DNA from: Flavobacteriales bacterium UBA6770
Lineage (GTDB): Bacteria > Bacteroidota > Bacteroidia > Flavobacteriales_G > Salibacteraceae
Direction: 5' to 3'
Assembly (NCBI GenBank): GCA_905181875.1
Contig: CAJIZH010000001.1
Location: 186,001-250,000 of the forward strand
Length of the DNA: 64,000 nt
This document shows, in pieces, positions 1-8,603 of this stretch. Each line of letters starts with the position of its first letter. Position 1 is the stretch's first letter. The notes beneath the pieces are model-generated. The model was not told the DNA's origin. It saw nothing but the letters and a program-made list of their open reading frames with translations, and ran no database searches. Position numbers and translations under genes: made by a program.

Positions 1-246
1 AGCTAACGGAACAAATAAAATAAGAGTCGAGGGTGCATATTTATAGAATCCCGTATCCAATCCGAAATTTTTACCATAAACCTGCTGGTCTGCTAATAAT
101 GCATTACAAGCATCGTAGAATACTCGGAAATCATTTAACCAAAGACGTTCATTTATAAACTCGAACGAGAACATAGTGATAAAAAACGCCATAATTAGCA
201 CTAATAACCAACGAGAATAAGGCTCAAAAAAATATTTACGAATCAA
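1..246 (-). CDS. GT87-type (DUF2029) membrane glycosyltransferase, N-terminal part
   Basis: The reading frame runs off the left edge; 82 codons are visible. A basic, aromatic N-terminus (LIRKYFFEPYSRW) leads into a membrane helix (LLVLIMAFFITMF). It is followed by DFRVFYDACNALL, a variably spaced VYG, and YKYAPSTLILFVPLA. The pattern of an acidic DF..YY segment, then Y.Y.P and a second helix is typical of polyprenyl-phosphate-dependent mannosyltransferases of family GT87. The start is uncertain. I chose TTG at 246 because a TAnnTTTG box ends 28 bases upstream; the first ATG, at 192, would cut into the first helix. Substrate cannot be told. Confidence 0.55.
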   Translation of the reverse strand, partial: MIRKYFFEPYSRWLLVLIMAFFITMFSFEFINERLWLNDFRVFYDACNALLADQQVYGKNFGLDTGFYKYAPSTLILFVPLA

Positions 247-273
247 GTGTAACGTATTTAGTGACTTATTTTG

Positions 274-281
274 CAAATTTA
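274..281 (-). promoter_or_regulatory. Bacteroidetes -7 promoter box for the GT87 gene
   Basis: The minus strand reads TAAATTTG, a perfect TAnnTTTG. No clear -33 TTG lies at the usual spacing. It rules out a start at the TTG at 276, which falls inside the box. Confidence 0.4.
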
Positions 282-340
282 TATAAACGATTGAGTCACG
301 TTGTTCAATATCGATGCAGGAGTGCAAGATCCTTTAAATT

Positions 341-369
341 AAAAAACCTCGCCAAAAATTTGGAGAGGT
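341..369 (-). terminator. Rho-independent terminator after dnaN
   Basis: On the minus strand ACCTCTCCAAA pairs with TTTGGCGAGGT, with one mismatch and a very short loop, followed by six T. It starts about 28 bases after the dnaN stop and closes the gldF-dnaN unit. Confidence 0.75.
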
Positions 370-396
370 CTTTCAATACGTTAGTTGCTTTGCCGA

Positions 397-1521
397 TTAA
401 CTATTCAGCATAACTGGCATAACTAGCATAAGTAAGTTTTCGTTTTCATCATTCCCTTCTGCTGGCAACAATAATCCAGCGCGATTTGCTGCAGACATTT
501 CTAAAGAAACATTTTCAGTCTCAATATTGCTTAGCATTTCGATTAAGAATCGAGAGTTAAATCCAATTTCGATATCCTCTCCTTGGTGATCGCAAGTTAA
601 ACGCTCGTTTGCTTCATTCGAAAAATCAAGATCTTCAGCAGAAACACTTAGTTCGTTTCCAGAAATCTTTAAACGCACTTGGTGTGTAGTTTTATTACTG
701 AAAATAGAAATCCTTTTGATCGAGCTTAAAAAAGCACCTTTTGCAATAACTACTTTATTTGGATTTTCTTTAGGAATTACTGCGTCGTAGTTTGGATATT
801 TGCCATCGATCAAACGGCAAATTAGAGTGATTTGACCAAATTCGAAATAACAATTTGTATCGGTATACTTTACAGTTATATCACCTTCAACGCTGGACAA
901 CAAGCCTTTTAATAAATTGGAAGGTTTTTTTGGAAGAATAAATGCAGCGCCTTTTTTAGCCTTGGCGTCAGTTCTTCTGTAGCGCACTAATTTGTGGGCA
1001 TCAGTTGCAACAAACGTTACATTATCGCTATTTAATTCGAAATAAACACCAGACATTACCGGCCTTAGCTCATCGTTACCACTTGCAAAAAGTGTTTTGT
1101 TTACTGCATTGAATAAAATATCAGCAGTCAATGTTATAGTAGCTGGAGATTCTAATTCTGGTGTCTTTGGAAATTCATTTCCGTTGTGACCAGCCAGTTT
1201 ATATTTACCATTATCGGTAACTACTTCAACTCCAAAATTATCATCAGAAACATTAAAAGTTAATGGCTGCTCAGGAAATGTTTTTAACGTATCCAATAAA
1301 AGTTTAGCAGGAATTGCGATATTTCCGTCTTTGTCAGATTTGTCCAATTTTATTTTAGTAAAAATGGTGCTTTCCAAATCAGAAGCTGAAACAGTTAGAT
1401 CGCCTTTTTTAATGTCGAACAAAAAATTGTCTAATATCGGCAGGGTATTAGACGTGTTTAGAACGCCGGCTATAGCGCTTAGTTCTTTTAAAAGGTGAGA
1501 ACTGGATACAATGAATTTCAT
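397..1521 (-). CDS. dnaN: DNA polymerase III subunit beta (sliding clamp)
   Basis: 374 residues, the usual length for the beta clamp, which encircles DNA and tethers polymerase III and other replication and repair proteins. The N-terminus MKFIVSSSHLLKELSAIAG and the C-terminal MLVMPVML are diagnostic: in bacterial clamps the C-terminal MPM-type end closes the partner-binding pocket. Three topologically repeated domains of about 120 residues fit the length. It is the last gene of a minus-strand run with gldF, gldG and a DUF4340 gene, 93 bases after the latter, and is followed by a strong terminator. The gap upstream may hold its own promoter, but none is clear. Confidence 0.97.
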   Translation of the reverse strand: MKFIVSSSHLLKELSAIAGVLNTSNTLPILDNFLFDIKKGDLTVSASDLESTIFTKIKLDKSDKDGNIAIPAKLLLDTLKTFPEQPLTFNVSDDNFGVEVVTDNGKYKLAGHNGNEFPKTPELESPATITLTADILFNAVNKTLFASGNDELRPVMSGVYFELNSDNVTFVATDAHKLVRYRRTDAKAKKGAAFILPKKPSNLLKGLLSSVEGDITVKYTDTNCYFEFGQITLICRLIDGKYPNYDAVIPKENPNKVVIAKGAFLSSIKRISIFSNKTTHQVRLKISGNELSVSAEDLDFSNEANERLTCDHQGEDIEIGFNSRFLIEMLSNIETENVSLEMSAANRAGLLLPAEGNDENENLLMLVMPVMLNS

Positions 1522-1614
1522 ATTATTTCCTTTAATTTAAGTAAAACAAATTTATCGCAATCGAAGGTCTGTTCAAAGAATTAGTAAGTGGGTGTGGGTC
1601 TACTTTTCAACAAG

Positions 1615-2649
1615 TTATGAGGGAGCAATAAACTCGCCCAAACTCACTGTTAATGGGTCAAACACAAAGAATTGAATGATAACTAATTGATCATTGTTAA
1701 TCGTTGCATACATACGCTCCAAATCATGCGGTATAGTATTTCCCTCCCAATCTTCAGCATCTAATTTCGCGGGTTTTAAATACGATTTTATTTCTGTAAT
1801 ATTCCCTTTTTCATCTTCAAGGGTCCAAACCGTTTTAATCGGAGTCTCTAACAGTAGACTATCGCAATACGCTTTTGTTCTATTTTCTTCAAACCCTTCG
1901 TAACTAATAGCTCTGTAACGTTTTAAATACTCATAAAGACCACCCATATCTGGAACTGCAACAGGGCTTCCCTTACCATCTTTTAGGGTGTATTCGCTGT
2001 CTGAGTTTTTGCTAATTTCAAAGGATTTTGTTGGTTCTTGTGGATATTCCACCTTAAGGTTTTTTATGCCAGTTATTTTTTCACCTGGGAAGTACCAAAT
2101 AGCATTGTCTCTCCAATCGTTCATTCTTGGTGAGTATCGACTTTGAATAAAACCATAATGCCCTTCAATGTGCATCAGAAAGGGTACACTTGACTTTTCC
2201 AATAACATAAATGTTCCTGTATTTTCTCCATTTGCACCGCCAACATAATAGACTTTCGAAGGCGAGTTTTCTCCATTTTGATAGATGGCTACTTTAGTTG
2301 AATTGGCCGCAATCTGTTTTACAGTATAATCAAATCTGGCTTTTGAAACTGGAGCCCTTACGGTCAATTCTTTAATCGTTTTAAGCATGTTTTGAACAAC
2401 ATCTTGACGAGCCTTAAAGTCTTTATCTTCTGATTTAACAGACCATTCACTTGCACTCATACGATCCAGAACCAAGCTGTTACCATTTTTGTCGTTCAAA
2501 ACAACTTTAGTAATACTTGCGGTATCCTCAATCGCAAAATCATGGAGCTGTTTTTTTAAGGTTGAACCGTTGTTTTTGCTTGCAAAGAAGACCACAAAAG
2601 ACAATAGCCCAATAGCAATTAGTAAACCTATTATTCCGCTTTTTTTCAT
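1615..2649 (-). CDS. DUF4340 domain protein, gliding-locus associated
   Basis: 344 residues. One N-terminal membrane helix (about residues 5-24, IIGLLIAIGLLSFVVFFAS) anchors a periplasmic domain of the DUF4340 type, with the typical early segment ITKVVLNDKNGNSLVLDR followed by W.V. Its ATG overlaps the gldG stop by four bases, so it is translationally coupled. DUF4340 proteins often follow GldG-type ABC accessory proteins, so a role with the GldFG transporter is likely but unproven. Biochemical function is unknown. Confidence 0.75.
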   Translation of the reverse strand: MKKSGIIGLLIAIGLLSFVVFFASKNNGSTLKKQLHDFAIEDTASITKVVLNDKNGNSLVLDRMSASEWSVKSEDKDFKARQDVVQNMLKTIKELTVRAPVSKARFDYTVKQIAANSTKVAIYQNGENSPSKVYYVGGANGENTGTFMLLEKSSVPFLMHIEGHYGFIQSRYSPRMNDWRDNAIWYFPGEKITGIKNLKVEYPQEPTKSFEISKNSDSEYTLKDGKGSPVAVPDMGGLYEYLKRYRAISYEGFEENRTKAYCDSLLLETPIKTVWTLEDEKGNITEIKSYLKPAKLDAEDWEGNTIPHDLERMYATINNDQLVIIQFFVFDPLTVSLGEFIAPS

Positions 2650-4337
2650 CTTTTTGATCCGTATATTTTTTTTCTGAGAAAGAAAACGAGTACCCCAAAT
2701 AGCGCAATTATCGAAACCGGAATTACTAAATTAACCATTTGCCACTTTGGCTTTTCTTTTACCGTTCTAGTCCTATCTAATAATCTGATTTTAAACTCTT
2801 TTGCTCTAACTTCCAATAAACCGGAATCATCCAATAGGTAGTTCATACAATTCAACAAAAAGTCTTTATTAGCATAAATCCTGCGGGTGTACTTATCGTA
2901 TCCCAAGACGAAAAATTCACCACGCTCTTCATTGGTTTCGTTCTTTATAATATCCGCATCTGACAAGAAAATTTGCTGTGTTGGAGTGCTCATTTCTTTG
3001 AACGCAATGGAAGGGTCATTCAGTAATCTCGTTGGAATCCTATTGGTAAAATTGGATTTAAAAACACCCTCGATTAGCACGCCTATTTTTTGAGGCCCAT
3101 TGTTATACTGCCTTTTATCTGGCTTATTACGCAGTACATTAAAGCTTATTCGAGCAGGAGTACTCACCAACTTTGAATAGTTTGATGATGCTAATAGGGT
3201 GGTTTTCTTTAGACCATCATTTTTACCTACATAATCTATGCTCGAAGCAAAATGCACGGCAATTGCATCTAAGTTTTTGACAATTGGGTTTTTTGCTTTT
3301 GTCATCACCATTGGAAAATAGGGCCAAGGGAAAAACTCTTGTCTTGGTGCATCTCCAATTTGTCCAGTTACAATTGGCAGGGGCAAGGATTGGATATCCA
3401 TAATTAAATCACGGTTGACGCGAATGCCGTATTTGAAAAACAGATCATCAAGATTTAAATCACGAGGAATTGACATGGTGGTATTGGCTCCCTTGAGGCT
3501 ATCCATTGAAGCAATAACTGGCTCGTATAACCACACTACTTTTCCACCTCTCATTACGAATTGATCAATGATAAACTTGTCTTTTTCGTTAATACTAGAG
3601 TCAGGACCAGCAACAATAATAGCATGAAAGAGCTTTAGAGCATTTAATTGGCCATCAAGAGTAACATGACTCACACCATAAAATTCGCCTATAGATTTTT
3701 CAAAGTCGGCTACATGTAATTCGTCATATTCGCCATGGCCATGAATAAATGCGATTTGCTTTTTGGAAACGTTAGTGAGGTTTTTAAGTAGGCTCGCAAA
3801 CTCATATTCCAATTGCTGAACTGAATTGTTGATCATTACAGCTTCAGGAACTCCAATCTGAGATTTTAGAATTTGCCAAGGCAAGGTTTTACCGCGATAA
3901 GTAACCACTGCACCAGCGAAGATTATTTTTTCAGAAGCTTCCTCAACAGATTGCTTTCTCAGAGTAGTGGGCTGCAGTCCTTCTTTAAATAATTTTTGAT
4001 AAACCTTTTCGCGTTCTTTTTCATTAATTCCAGCACTAGGATCAATGAATTCGTATTGGATATTATCGCCGGCGTATGCTCTAAACTCGTCCAATAATTC
4101 TTTAGCTGCATCCCGCAACATTTTATAATCAGCAGGAAGGTCACCTTCCAAGTATACACGCACAAAAACCACATCTTCCAACTCCGATGCTTGCTGCTCT
4201 GATACCTCAGAAAGCGAGTAGCGTTTGTCTGAAGTAAGATCTAGACGCTCGAAGAAATAACCTCCAGCAATGTTGAGCAGTAGAATTAGCACAAGACCTA
4301 GAACTAAGCCTAATATATCGTTTAGCTTTTTACTCAT
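2646..4337 (-). CDS. gldG: Gliding motility-associated ABC transporter substrate-binding protein GldG
   Basis: 563 residues. An N-terminal helix (about 8-27, ILGLVLGLVLILLLNIAGGY) is followed by FFERLDLTSDKRYSLSE, characteristic of GldG and related ABC accessory proteins. A large periplasmic domain follows (including HGHGEYDELHVADFEKSIGE and IIVAGPDSSINEKDKF), then a C-terminal helix near 530-550 ending in RKK. GldF and GldG form part of an ABC transporter required for gliding in Flavobacterium johnsoniae. The ATPase GldA is usually encoded elsewhere and is not in this window. It lies four bases after gldF and overlaps the next gene. Confidence 0.9.
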   Translation of the reverse strand: MSKKLNDILGLVLGLVLILLLNIAGGYFFERLDLTSDKRYSLSEVSEQQASELEDVVFVRVYLEGDLPADYKMLRDAAKELLDEFRAYAGDNIQYEFIDPSAGINEKEREKVYQKLFKEGLQPTTLRKQSVEEASEKIIFAGAVVTYRGKTLPWQILKSQIGVPEAVMINNSVQQLEYEFASLLKNLTNVSKKQIAFIHGHGEYDELHVADFEKSIGEFYGVSHVTLDGQLNALKLFHAIIVAGPDSSINEKDKFIIDQFVMRGGKVVWLYEPVIASMDSLKGANTTMSIPRDLNLDDLFFKYGIRVNRDLIMDIQSLPLPIVTGQIGDAPRQEFFPWPYFPMVMTKAKNPIVKNLDAIAVHFASSIDYVGKNDGLKKTTLLASSNYSKLVSTPARISFNVLRNKPDKRQYNNGPQKIGVLIEGVFKSNFTNRIPTRLLNDPSIAFKEMSTPTQQIFLSDADIIKNETNEERGEFFVLGYDKYTRRIYANKDFLLNCMNYLLDDSGLLEVRAKEFKIRLLDRTRTVKEKPKWQMVNLVIPVSIIALFGVLVFFLRKKIYGSKR

Positions 4338-4341
4338 TCAC

Positions 4342-5073
4342 TTACCATTTACGACTGTCTAATTTTACTTTGGTAAGCATTAGAAATAAGGCTATTAAAC
4401 TCAAGAAATAAAGAATATCTCTACTGTCTATAACACCTCGACTCAGAGAAATGTAATGTTCGTTTACACCTAATTTTAAAATGACATGATCAGCAATACC
4501 GAATAATTCTAAACTGCTCAATGACTCAAATCCCACGTAAGAGAAAAAGCAAAGGAATAAAGCTATGACGAAACTTACAATTTGGTTGCTACTGATGCTA
4601 GAAGCAAATATTCCAATAGAGATAAATGCAGAGGCGAGGAAAAATAATCCAATATAAGAACCCCACATAGCTCCAGTATCTACATTATTTTTTGGTAATC
4701 CTAATTCACTCACCGTAAGGAAGTAGATTAATGTAGGTAGAAGAGAAAACATAACCAACAAAACACCAGCAAGATATTTACTCCATACAATTTGCCATTC
4801 CGATAGCGGTTTAGTTAGCAGTAATTCAATAGTACCGTTCCTCTGTTCTTCTGAGAACATGCGCATAGTTACTGCCGGAGCAAGAAACATGAATACCCAT
4901 GGAGCAAGAATGAAAAGCGAATCAATATTGGCATATCCCGAATCCAGTATATTGTATTCGCCAGGGAAAACCCATAGGAAAAGTCCCACTACAACTAGAA
5001 AGATGATGATGACCATGTACCCGATAAGCGAGTTCAAAAAATCATTTATTTCTTTTTGCAGTAATACCAGCAT
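4342..5073 (-). CDS. gldF: Gliding motility-associated ABC transporter permease GldF
   Basis: 243 residues with about six membrane helices, an ABC-2 type permease. The segments IGYMVIIIFLVVVGLFLWVF, APWVFMFLAPAVTMRMFSEE and NGTIELLLTKPLSEWQIVW are typical of GldF. It is the first gene of the minus-strand unit with gldG, the DUF4340 gene and dnaN. A perfect TAATTTTG box lies 20 bases upstream. The pathway role (surface motility) is known for the family; the transported substrate is not. Confidence 0.93.
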   Translation of the reverse strand: MLVLLQKEINDFLNSLIGYMVIIIFLVVVGLFLWVFPGEYNILDSGYANIDSLFILAPWVFMFLAPAVTMRMFSEEQRNGTIELLLTKPLSEWQIVWSKYLAGVLLVMFSLLPTLIYFLTVSELGLPKNNVDTGAMWGSYIGLFFLASAFISIGIFASSISSNQIVSFVIALFLCFFSYVGFESLSSLELFGIADHVILKLGVNEHYISLSRGVIDSRDILYFLSLIALFLMLTKVKLDSRKW

Positions 5074-5092
5074 TTAAACGTGTTTCGGTGTT

Positions 5093-5100
5093 CAAAATTA
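5093..5100 (-). promoter_or_regulatory. -7 promoter box of the gldF unit
   Basis: The minus strand reads TAATTTTG, a perfect TAnnTTTG, 20 bases before the gldF ATG. The rest of the gap 5101-5444 is AT-rich and shows no gene or RNA I can recognise. Confidence 0.5.
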
Positions 5101-5444
5101 GGATAAATTGATAGGGATAAAATTTGAGGTTGTAAAGAATTCTAAAAGGTATGAATTGGGGTTTTAATGAATCGATTTTCTTTGATGATTAACTGCTGGA
5201 TGAGCCTTTTTTAAATTCAGAAGGTGCACTGTGAACTATATAGAATCTCTTTTCTTCGATTTATATCATTCTAGATCTATTTTCAGAATATTATTATTTA
5301 AATAGCGATAAGAGATACTGAGATAAAATCAGTATGACCACTTGTGGATTTAATGAGCGAAAGTTTGTTTAGCTCATATAGCTAATGAGAGTTGTTTGGA
5401 AGTGAATATCGGTATCGAAAAGTTTAAAAACTTTAAGTTCCTTT

Positions 5445-5452
5445 TACATTTG
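5445..5452 (+). promoter_or_regulatory. -7 promoter box of lysC-lysA
   Basis: TACATTTG, a perfect TAnnTTTG, ends 18 bases before the lysC ATG. I see no lysine riboswitch in the short leader that would follow. Confidence 0.5.
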
Positions 5453-5469
5453 CAGCCAATTTTAGAATC

Positions 5470-6795
5470 ATGATTATACAAAAGTTTGGAGGTACATCAT
5501 TAGGCACACCAGAACGAATGCAGTCAATAGCTCATCTAATAGCAAACGGTGAGAGGAAGGTAATTGTGCTTTCTGCTGTTTCTGGAACTACAAATACCTT
5601 GGTCGAAGTATGCACTGCATTGCACAAAAGGGATGAAGTTGAAGCTTTGTTGCTTGCGGATAATCTTGAAAGTTTATACAAAGTATTTATCGAGGCTTTA
5701 TTCTCCAAAACTACTGAGCCCTCATTTAAAGAAGAAACACTCGAAATTATCGAGGCTTATTTACAGGGAATTCGATCGCATTCTAAAAAGTTATTCAGTC
5801 CGTTCATTGAGCGTTCAATTCTTGCACAAGGGGAGTTAATATCTACTAATATTTTTCACCAATACTTAAAAAGCGAAGGAAAAAAGTCTGTTTTACTGAA
5901 TGCATTAGATTTTATGCGCACTGATTCGAGTGGCGAGCCAGATCAAAAATTCATAGAAGAAAACCTACAATTTGAACTTTCAAAACATCCAAAAAAGAAT
6001 CTTTTTATCTGTCAAGGTTATATCTGTAGAAATGCATTTGGAGAAATTGACAATTTGAAAAGAGGAGGATCGGATTACAGCGCTTCTCTTATTGGTGCTG
6101 CAATAAATGCTAAAAACATCCAAATCTGGACAGATATTGACGGAATGCACAACAATGATCCGAGGATAGTAGACAATACAAAGCCTATTAAAGAGTTGTC
6201 TTTTAAAGAGGCAGCCGAGTTGGCCTATTTTGGTGCAAAGATTTTACATCCAGCAAGTATTCGACCAGCTGAGGAAAAGAACATTCCTGTTTGGTTAAAA
6301 AATACATTGGATTCGAATGCACATGGAACATTGATTCATGCAGAAAGTTTGACGAAAGGATTTAAGGCTGTAGCTGCAAAAGAGGGGATTATTGCCATAA
6401 AAATCCGATCGGGAAGAATGCTTATGGCCTATGGTTTCTTAAGAAATGTATTTGAAGTTTTCGAACGATTTAAAACTCCGATTGATATGATTACAACATC
6501 AGAAGTTGCCGTTTCTGTGACAATTGATAATGTAATCAATTTAGAAGGAATTGTTAAAGAACTGAAGAATTTTGGTAGCGTTGAAGTAGATCAAGACCAG
6601 ACAATTGTGTGTGTTGTTGGAAATTATTCGGCAGAAGGAATGGGCTATGCAAGTAAAATATTTACGGCCCTAGATAAAATTCCAATCCGAATGATTTCTT
6701 ATGGTGGCAGTAATCACAACGTTTCGGTTCTAATAAAGACAGAGCAGAAGAAAGCAGCACTTATGGCATTAAACAAAGGCGTTTTTAATCTTTAA
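5470..6795 (+). CDS. lysC: Aspartate kinase
   Basis: 441 residues. It catalyses phosphorylation of aspartate, the first step toward lysine, diaminopimelate, threonine and methionine. The N-terminal KFGGTSLG (about residues 4-11) is the nucleotide-binding signature. RGGSDYSASLIG and WTDIDGMHNNDPRIV complete the kinase domain. The C-terminal ~150 residues form paired ACT domains for allosteric control. It is monofunctional, with no homoserine dehydrogenase domain. Only two bases separate its stop from lysA, so the pair is one operon aimed at lysine/DAP. Which end product inhibits it cannot be read from sequence. Confidence 0.95.
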   Translation: MIIQKFGGTSLGTPERMQSIAHLIANGERKVIVLSAVSGTTNTLVEVCTALHKRDEVEALLLADNLESLYKVFIEALFSKTTEPSFKEETLEIIEAYLQGIRSHSKKLFSPFIERSILAQGELISTNIFHQYLKSEGKKSVLLNALDFMRTDSSGEPDQKFIEENLQFELSKHPKKNLFICQGYICRNAFGEIDNLKRGGSDYSASLIGAAINAKNIQIWTDIDGMHNNDPRIVDNTKPIKELSFKEAAELAYFGAKILHPASIRPAEEKNIPVWLKNTLDSNAHGTLIHAESLTKGFKAVAAKEGIIAIKIRSGRMLMAYGFLRNVFEVFERFKTPIDMITTSEVAVSVTIDNVINLEGIVKELKNFGSVEVDQDQTIVCVVGNYSAEGMGYASKIFTALDKIPIRMISYGGSNHNVSVLIKTEQKKAALMALNKGVFNL

Positions 6796-6797
6796 TC

Positions 6798-7949
6798 ATG
6801 AACTCTAGACTGATAGATCGATTTGGAGTCCAAGATACTCCATTCTTTTACTACGACCTTAAAATGCTGCATGGTAATGTTGATGCATTAAAAGCAGCTT
6901 CTAAGCCCCATGGATTTCATGTTCATTATGCAATTAAGTCTAATGCCAATTCGCGGATTCTTGAGTTAATTAGCGAAACCGGGCTAGGTGCAGATTGTGT
7001 TAGTGGAAATGAAATAAAAGCTTCAATTGAATCCGGTTTTTCACCAGATAAGGTCGTGTTCGCTGGAGTAGGTAAGAGCGATAAAGAAATTAATTATGCG
7101 CTAGAAAAAAACATTTTTTGTTTCAATTGCGAGAGCATTCAAGAGATTGAAGTAATCAACGAATTGGCTGAAAAGCAAGATAAGGTTGCTAAGATTGCTA
7201 TTCGATTGAATCCAAATGTAAATGCCTACACACATGCCTACATTACTACTGGATTAGAAGAGAATAAGTTTGGAATAAATGCATCGCAGTTAGAAGAGGT
7301 GCTGGAAGTGATTTCTAATTCAGAAAACATAAAGTTGATTGGCCTGCATTTTCATATTGGATCTCAAATTACTGACTTGACTCCATTTAAGAACCTTTGC
7401 AATAAAATTAACGAATTGCAACAGTGGTTTTTGACTAGAAATGTAACAATTGAGCACATTAATGTTGGTGGTGGTTTAGGTATAGATTATGAAACACCAG
7501 ACTTGCATCCTATACCACCCTATGAAGAGTATTTCCAGATATTCAAAGATTTCTTGGAATTACAATCCGGCCAAGAAGTACACTTTGAATTGGGACGCAG
7601 TATTACTGGAAACATGGGAACATTGGTCAGTAGGGTGCTATATGTGAAGAAAGGAATCAATACTAATTTTCTAATTTTAGATGCAGGAATGACTGAGTTG
7701 ATTCGACCAGCTTTGTATCAATCCTATCATAAAATTGAAAACCTCTCTAAACGACATCTCGTTGATATTTCTAGAGCGAAGTACGATGTTGTAGGCCCTA
7801 TTTGCGAGTCATCAGATTGTTTTGGAAAAGATGTAACCCTCGAAGAAACTGAGCGAGGCGACCTCATCGGTATACGCTCTGCAGGTGCTTATGGAGAAGT
7901 AATGGCTTCTTCTTATAATTTAAGAGAGAAGGCTAAAGTGTTGTTTTGA
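6798..7949 (+). CDS. lysA: Diaminopimelate decarboxylase
   Basis: 383 residues. A PLP enzyme that converts meso-diaminopimelate to lysine, the last step of the pathway started by the gene before it. The PLP lysine lies in HVHYAIKSNANSRIL (about residue 47). GLHFHIGSQI and NVGGGLGIDYE are barrel motifs. CESSDCFGKD contains the conserved Cys-Glu at the dimer-formed active site, and GAYGEVMASSYN is near the end. Length is slightly below the ~400 of many homologues, with no motif missing. It starts two bases after lysC. Confidence 0.95.
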   Translation: MNSRLIDRFGVQDTPFFYYDLKMLHGNVDALKAASKPHGFHVHYAIKSNANSRILELISETGLGADCVSGNEIKASIESGFSPDKVVFAGVGKSDKEINYALEKNIFCFNCESIQEIEVINELAEKQDKVAKIAIRLNPNVNAYTHAYITTGLEENKFGINASQLEEVLEVISNSENIKLIGLHFHIGSQITDLTPFKNLCNKINELQQWFLTRNVTIEHINVGGGLGIDYETPDLHPIPPYEEYFQIFKDFLELQSGQEVHFELGRSITGNMGTLVSRVLYVKKGINTNFLILDAGMTELIRPALYQSYHKIENLSKRHLVDISRAKYDVVGPICESSDCFGKDVTLEETERGDLIGIRSAGAYGEVMASSYNLREKAKVLF

Positions 7950-7988
7950 ACCGATAGCTTCGGCAGTTGTTTATATTAAAACTAAACT

Positions 7989-8522
7989 ATGAAAACAATT
8001 TTCAAATTAACACTGGCAATAGGTGTTTTATTATTAAACTTCAATACTATGGCACAATCCTCTATCTATGATTTTAAAGTTGACGGTCTTACGGGCGGAG
8101 AAATCAATTTTGCTGACTATAAAGGCAAGAAAATATTAATAGTAAATACTGCTTCTAAATGTGGTTATACCAAACAATATGAGCAGTTACAAGAGTTACA
8201 TACAAAATATGGAAGTAACATTGTTATTGTTGGATTCCCAGCAAACAACTTTGGTAAACAGGAGCCAGGTTCTAATGAAGAAATCGAGTCTTTCTGTAAA
8301 AAGAATTATGGAGTATCTTTTCCAATGGCGGCTAAAGTTTCTGTAAAAGGTGATGATATCCATCCTCTATTTACTTGGTTAAATGCTACAGAAAATCCTG
8401 ACTTTACAGGAAATATTAATTGGAACTTTGAAAAATTCATGATTAATGAAAACGGTAAGTTAATCCACAGATATCGATCAAGAACTTCTCCAATGGACTC
8501 AGAAATTACTAGTGTTCTTTAG
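7989..8522 (+). CDS. Secreted glutathione peroxidase family protein
   Basis: 177 residues. A signal peptide (about 1-22, ending in NTMAQ) precedes a GPx fold. The peroxidatic residue is Cys, not Sec, in NTASKCGYTKQYEQL. FPANNFGKQEPGSNEE supplies the catalytic Gln, and NWNFEKFMIN the Trp and Asn. Such Cys enzymes usually reduce peroxides with thioredoxin rather than glutathione, here in the periplasm. It follows lysA by 39 bases on the same strand and may share its transcript. A strong terminator follows. Confidence 0.9.
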   Translation: MKTIFKLTLAIGVLLLNFNTMAQSSIYDFKVDGLTGGEINFADYKGKKILIVNTASKCGYTKQYEQLQELHTKYGSNIVIVGFPANNFGKQEPGSNEEIESFCKKNYGVSFPMAAKVSVKGDDIHPLFTWLNATENPDFTGNINWNFEKFMINENGKLIHRYRSRTSPMDSEITSVL

Positions 8523-8548
8523 GAAACAGTTCGATCAAAAAGTTCAAT

Positions 8549-8584
8549 AAAAAAGGGGTGCAATTATTTGCTCCCCTTTTTTTA
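8549..8584. terminator. Bidirectional terminator between the peroxidase and PNGase F-like genes
   Basis: AAAAGGGGTGCAA pairs with TTGCTCCCCTTTT, giving A-runs and T-runs on both sides. It lies between two convergent genes and can serve both. Confidence 0.85.
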
Positions 8585-8603
8585 TTCAATTAGACTCAAG
8601 CTG

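Noticed and set aside
5101-5444. Possible lysine riboswitch before lysC
   Set aside because: The promoter box lies 18 bases before the ATG, leaving no room for an aptamer in the leader, and no riboswitch core is visible upstream.
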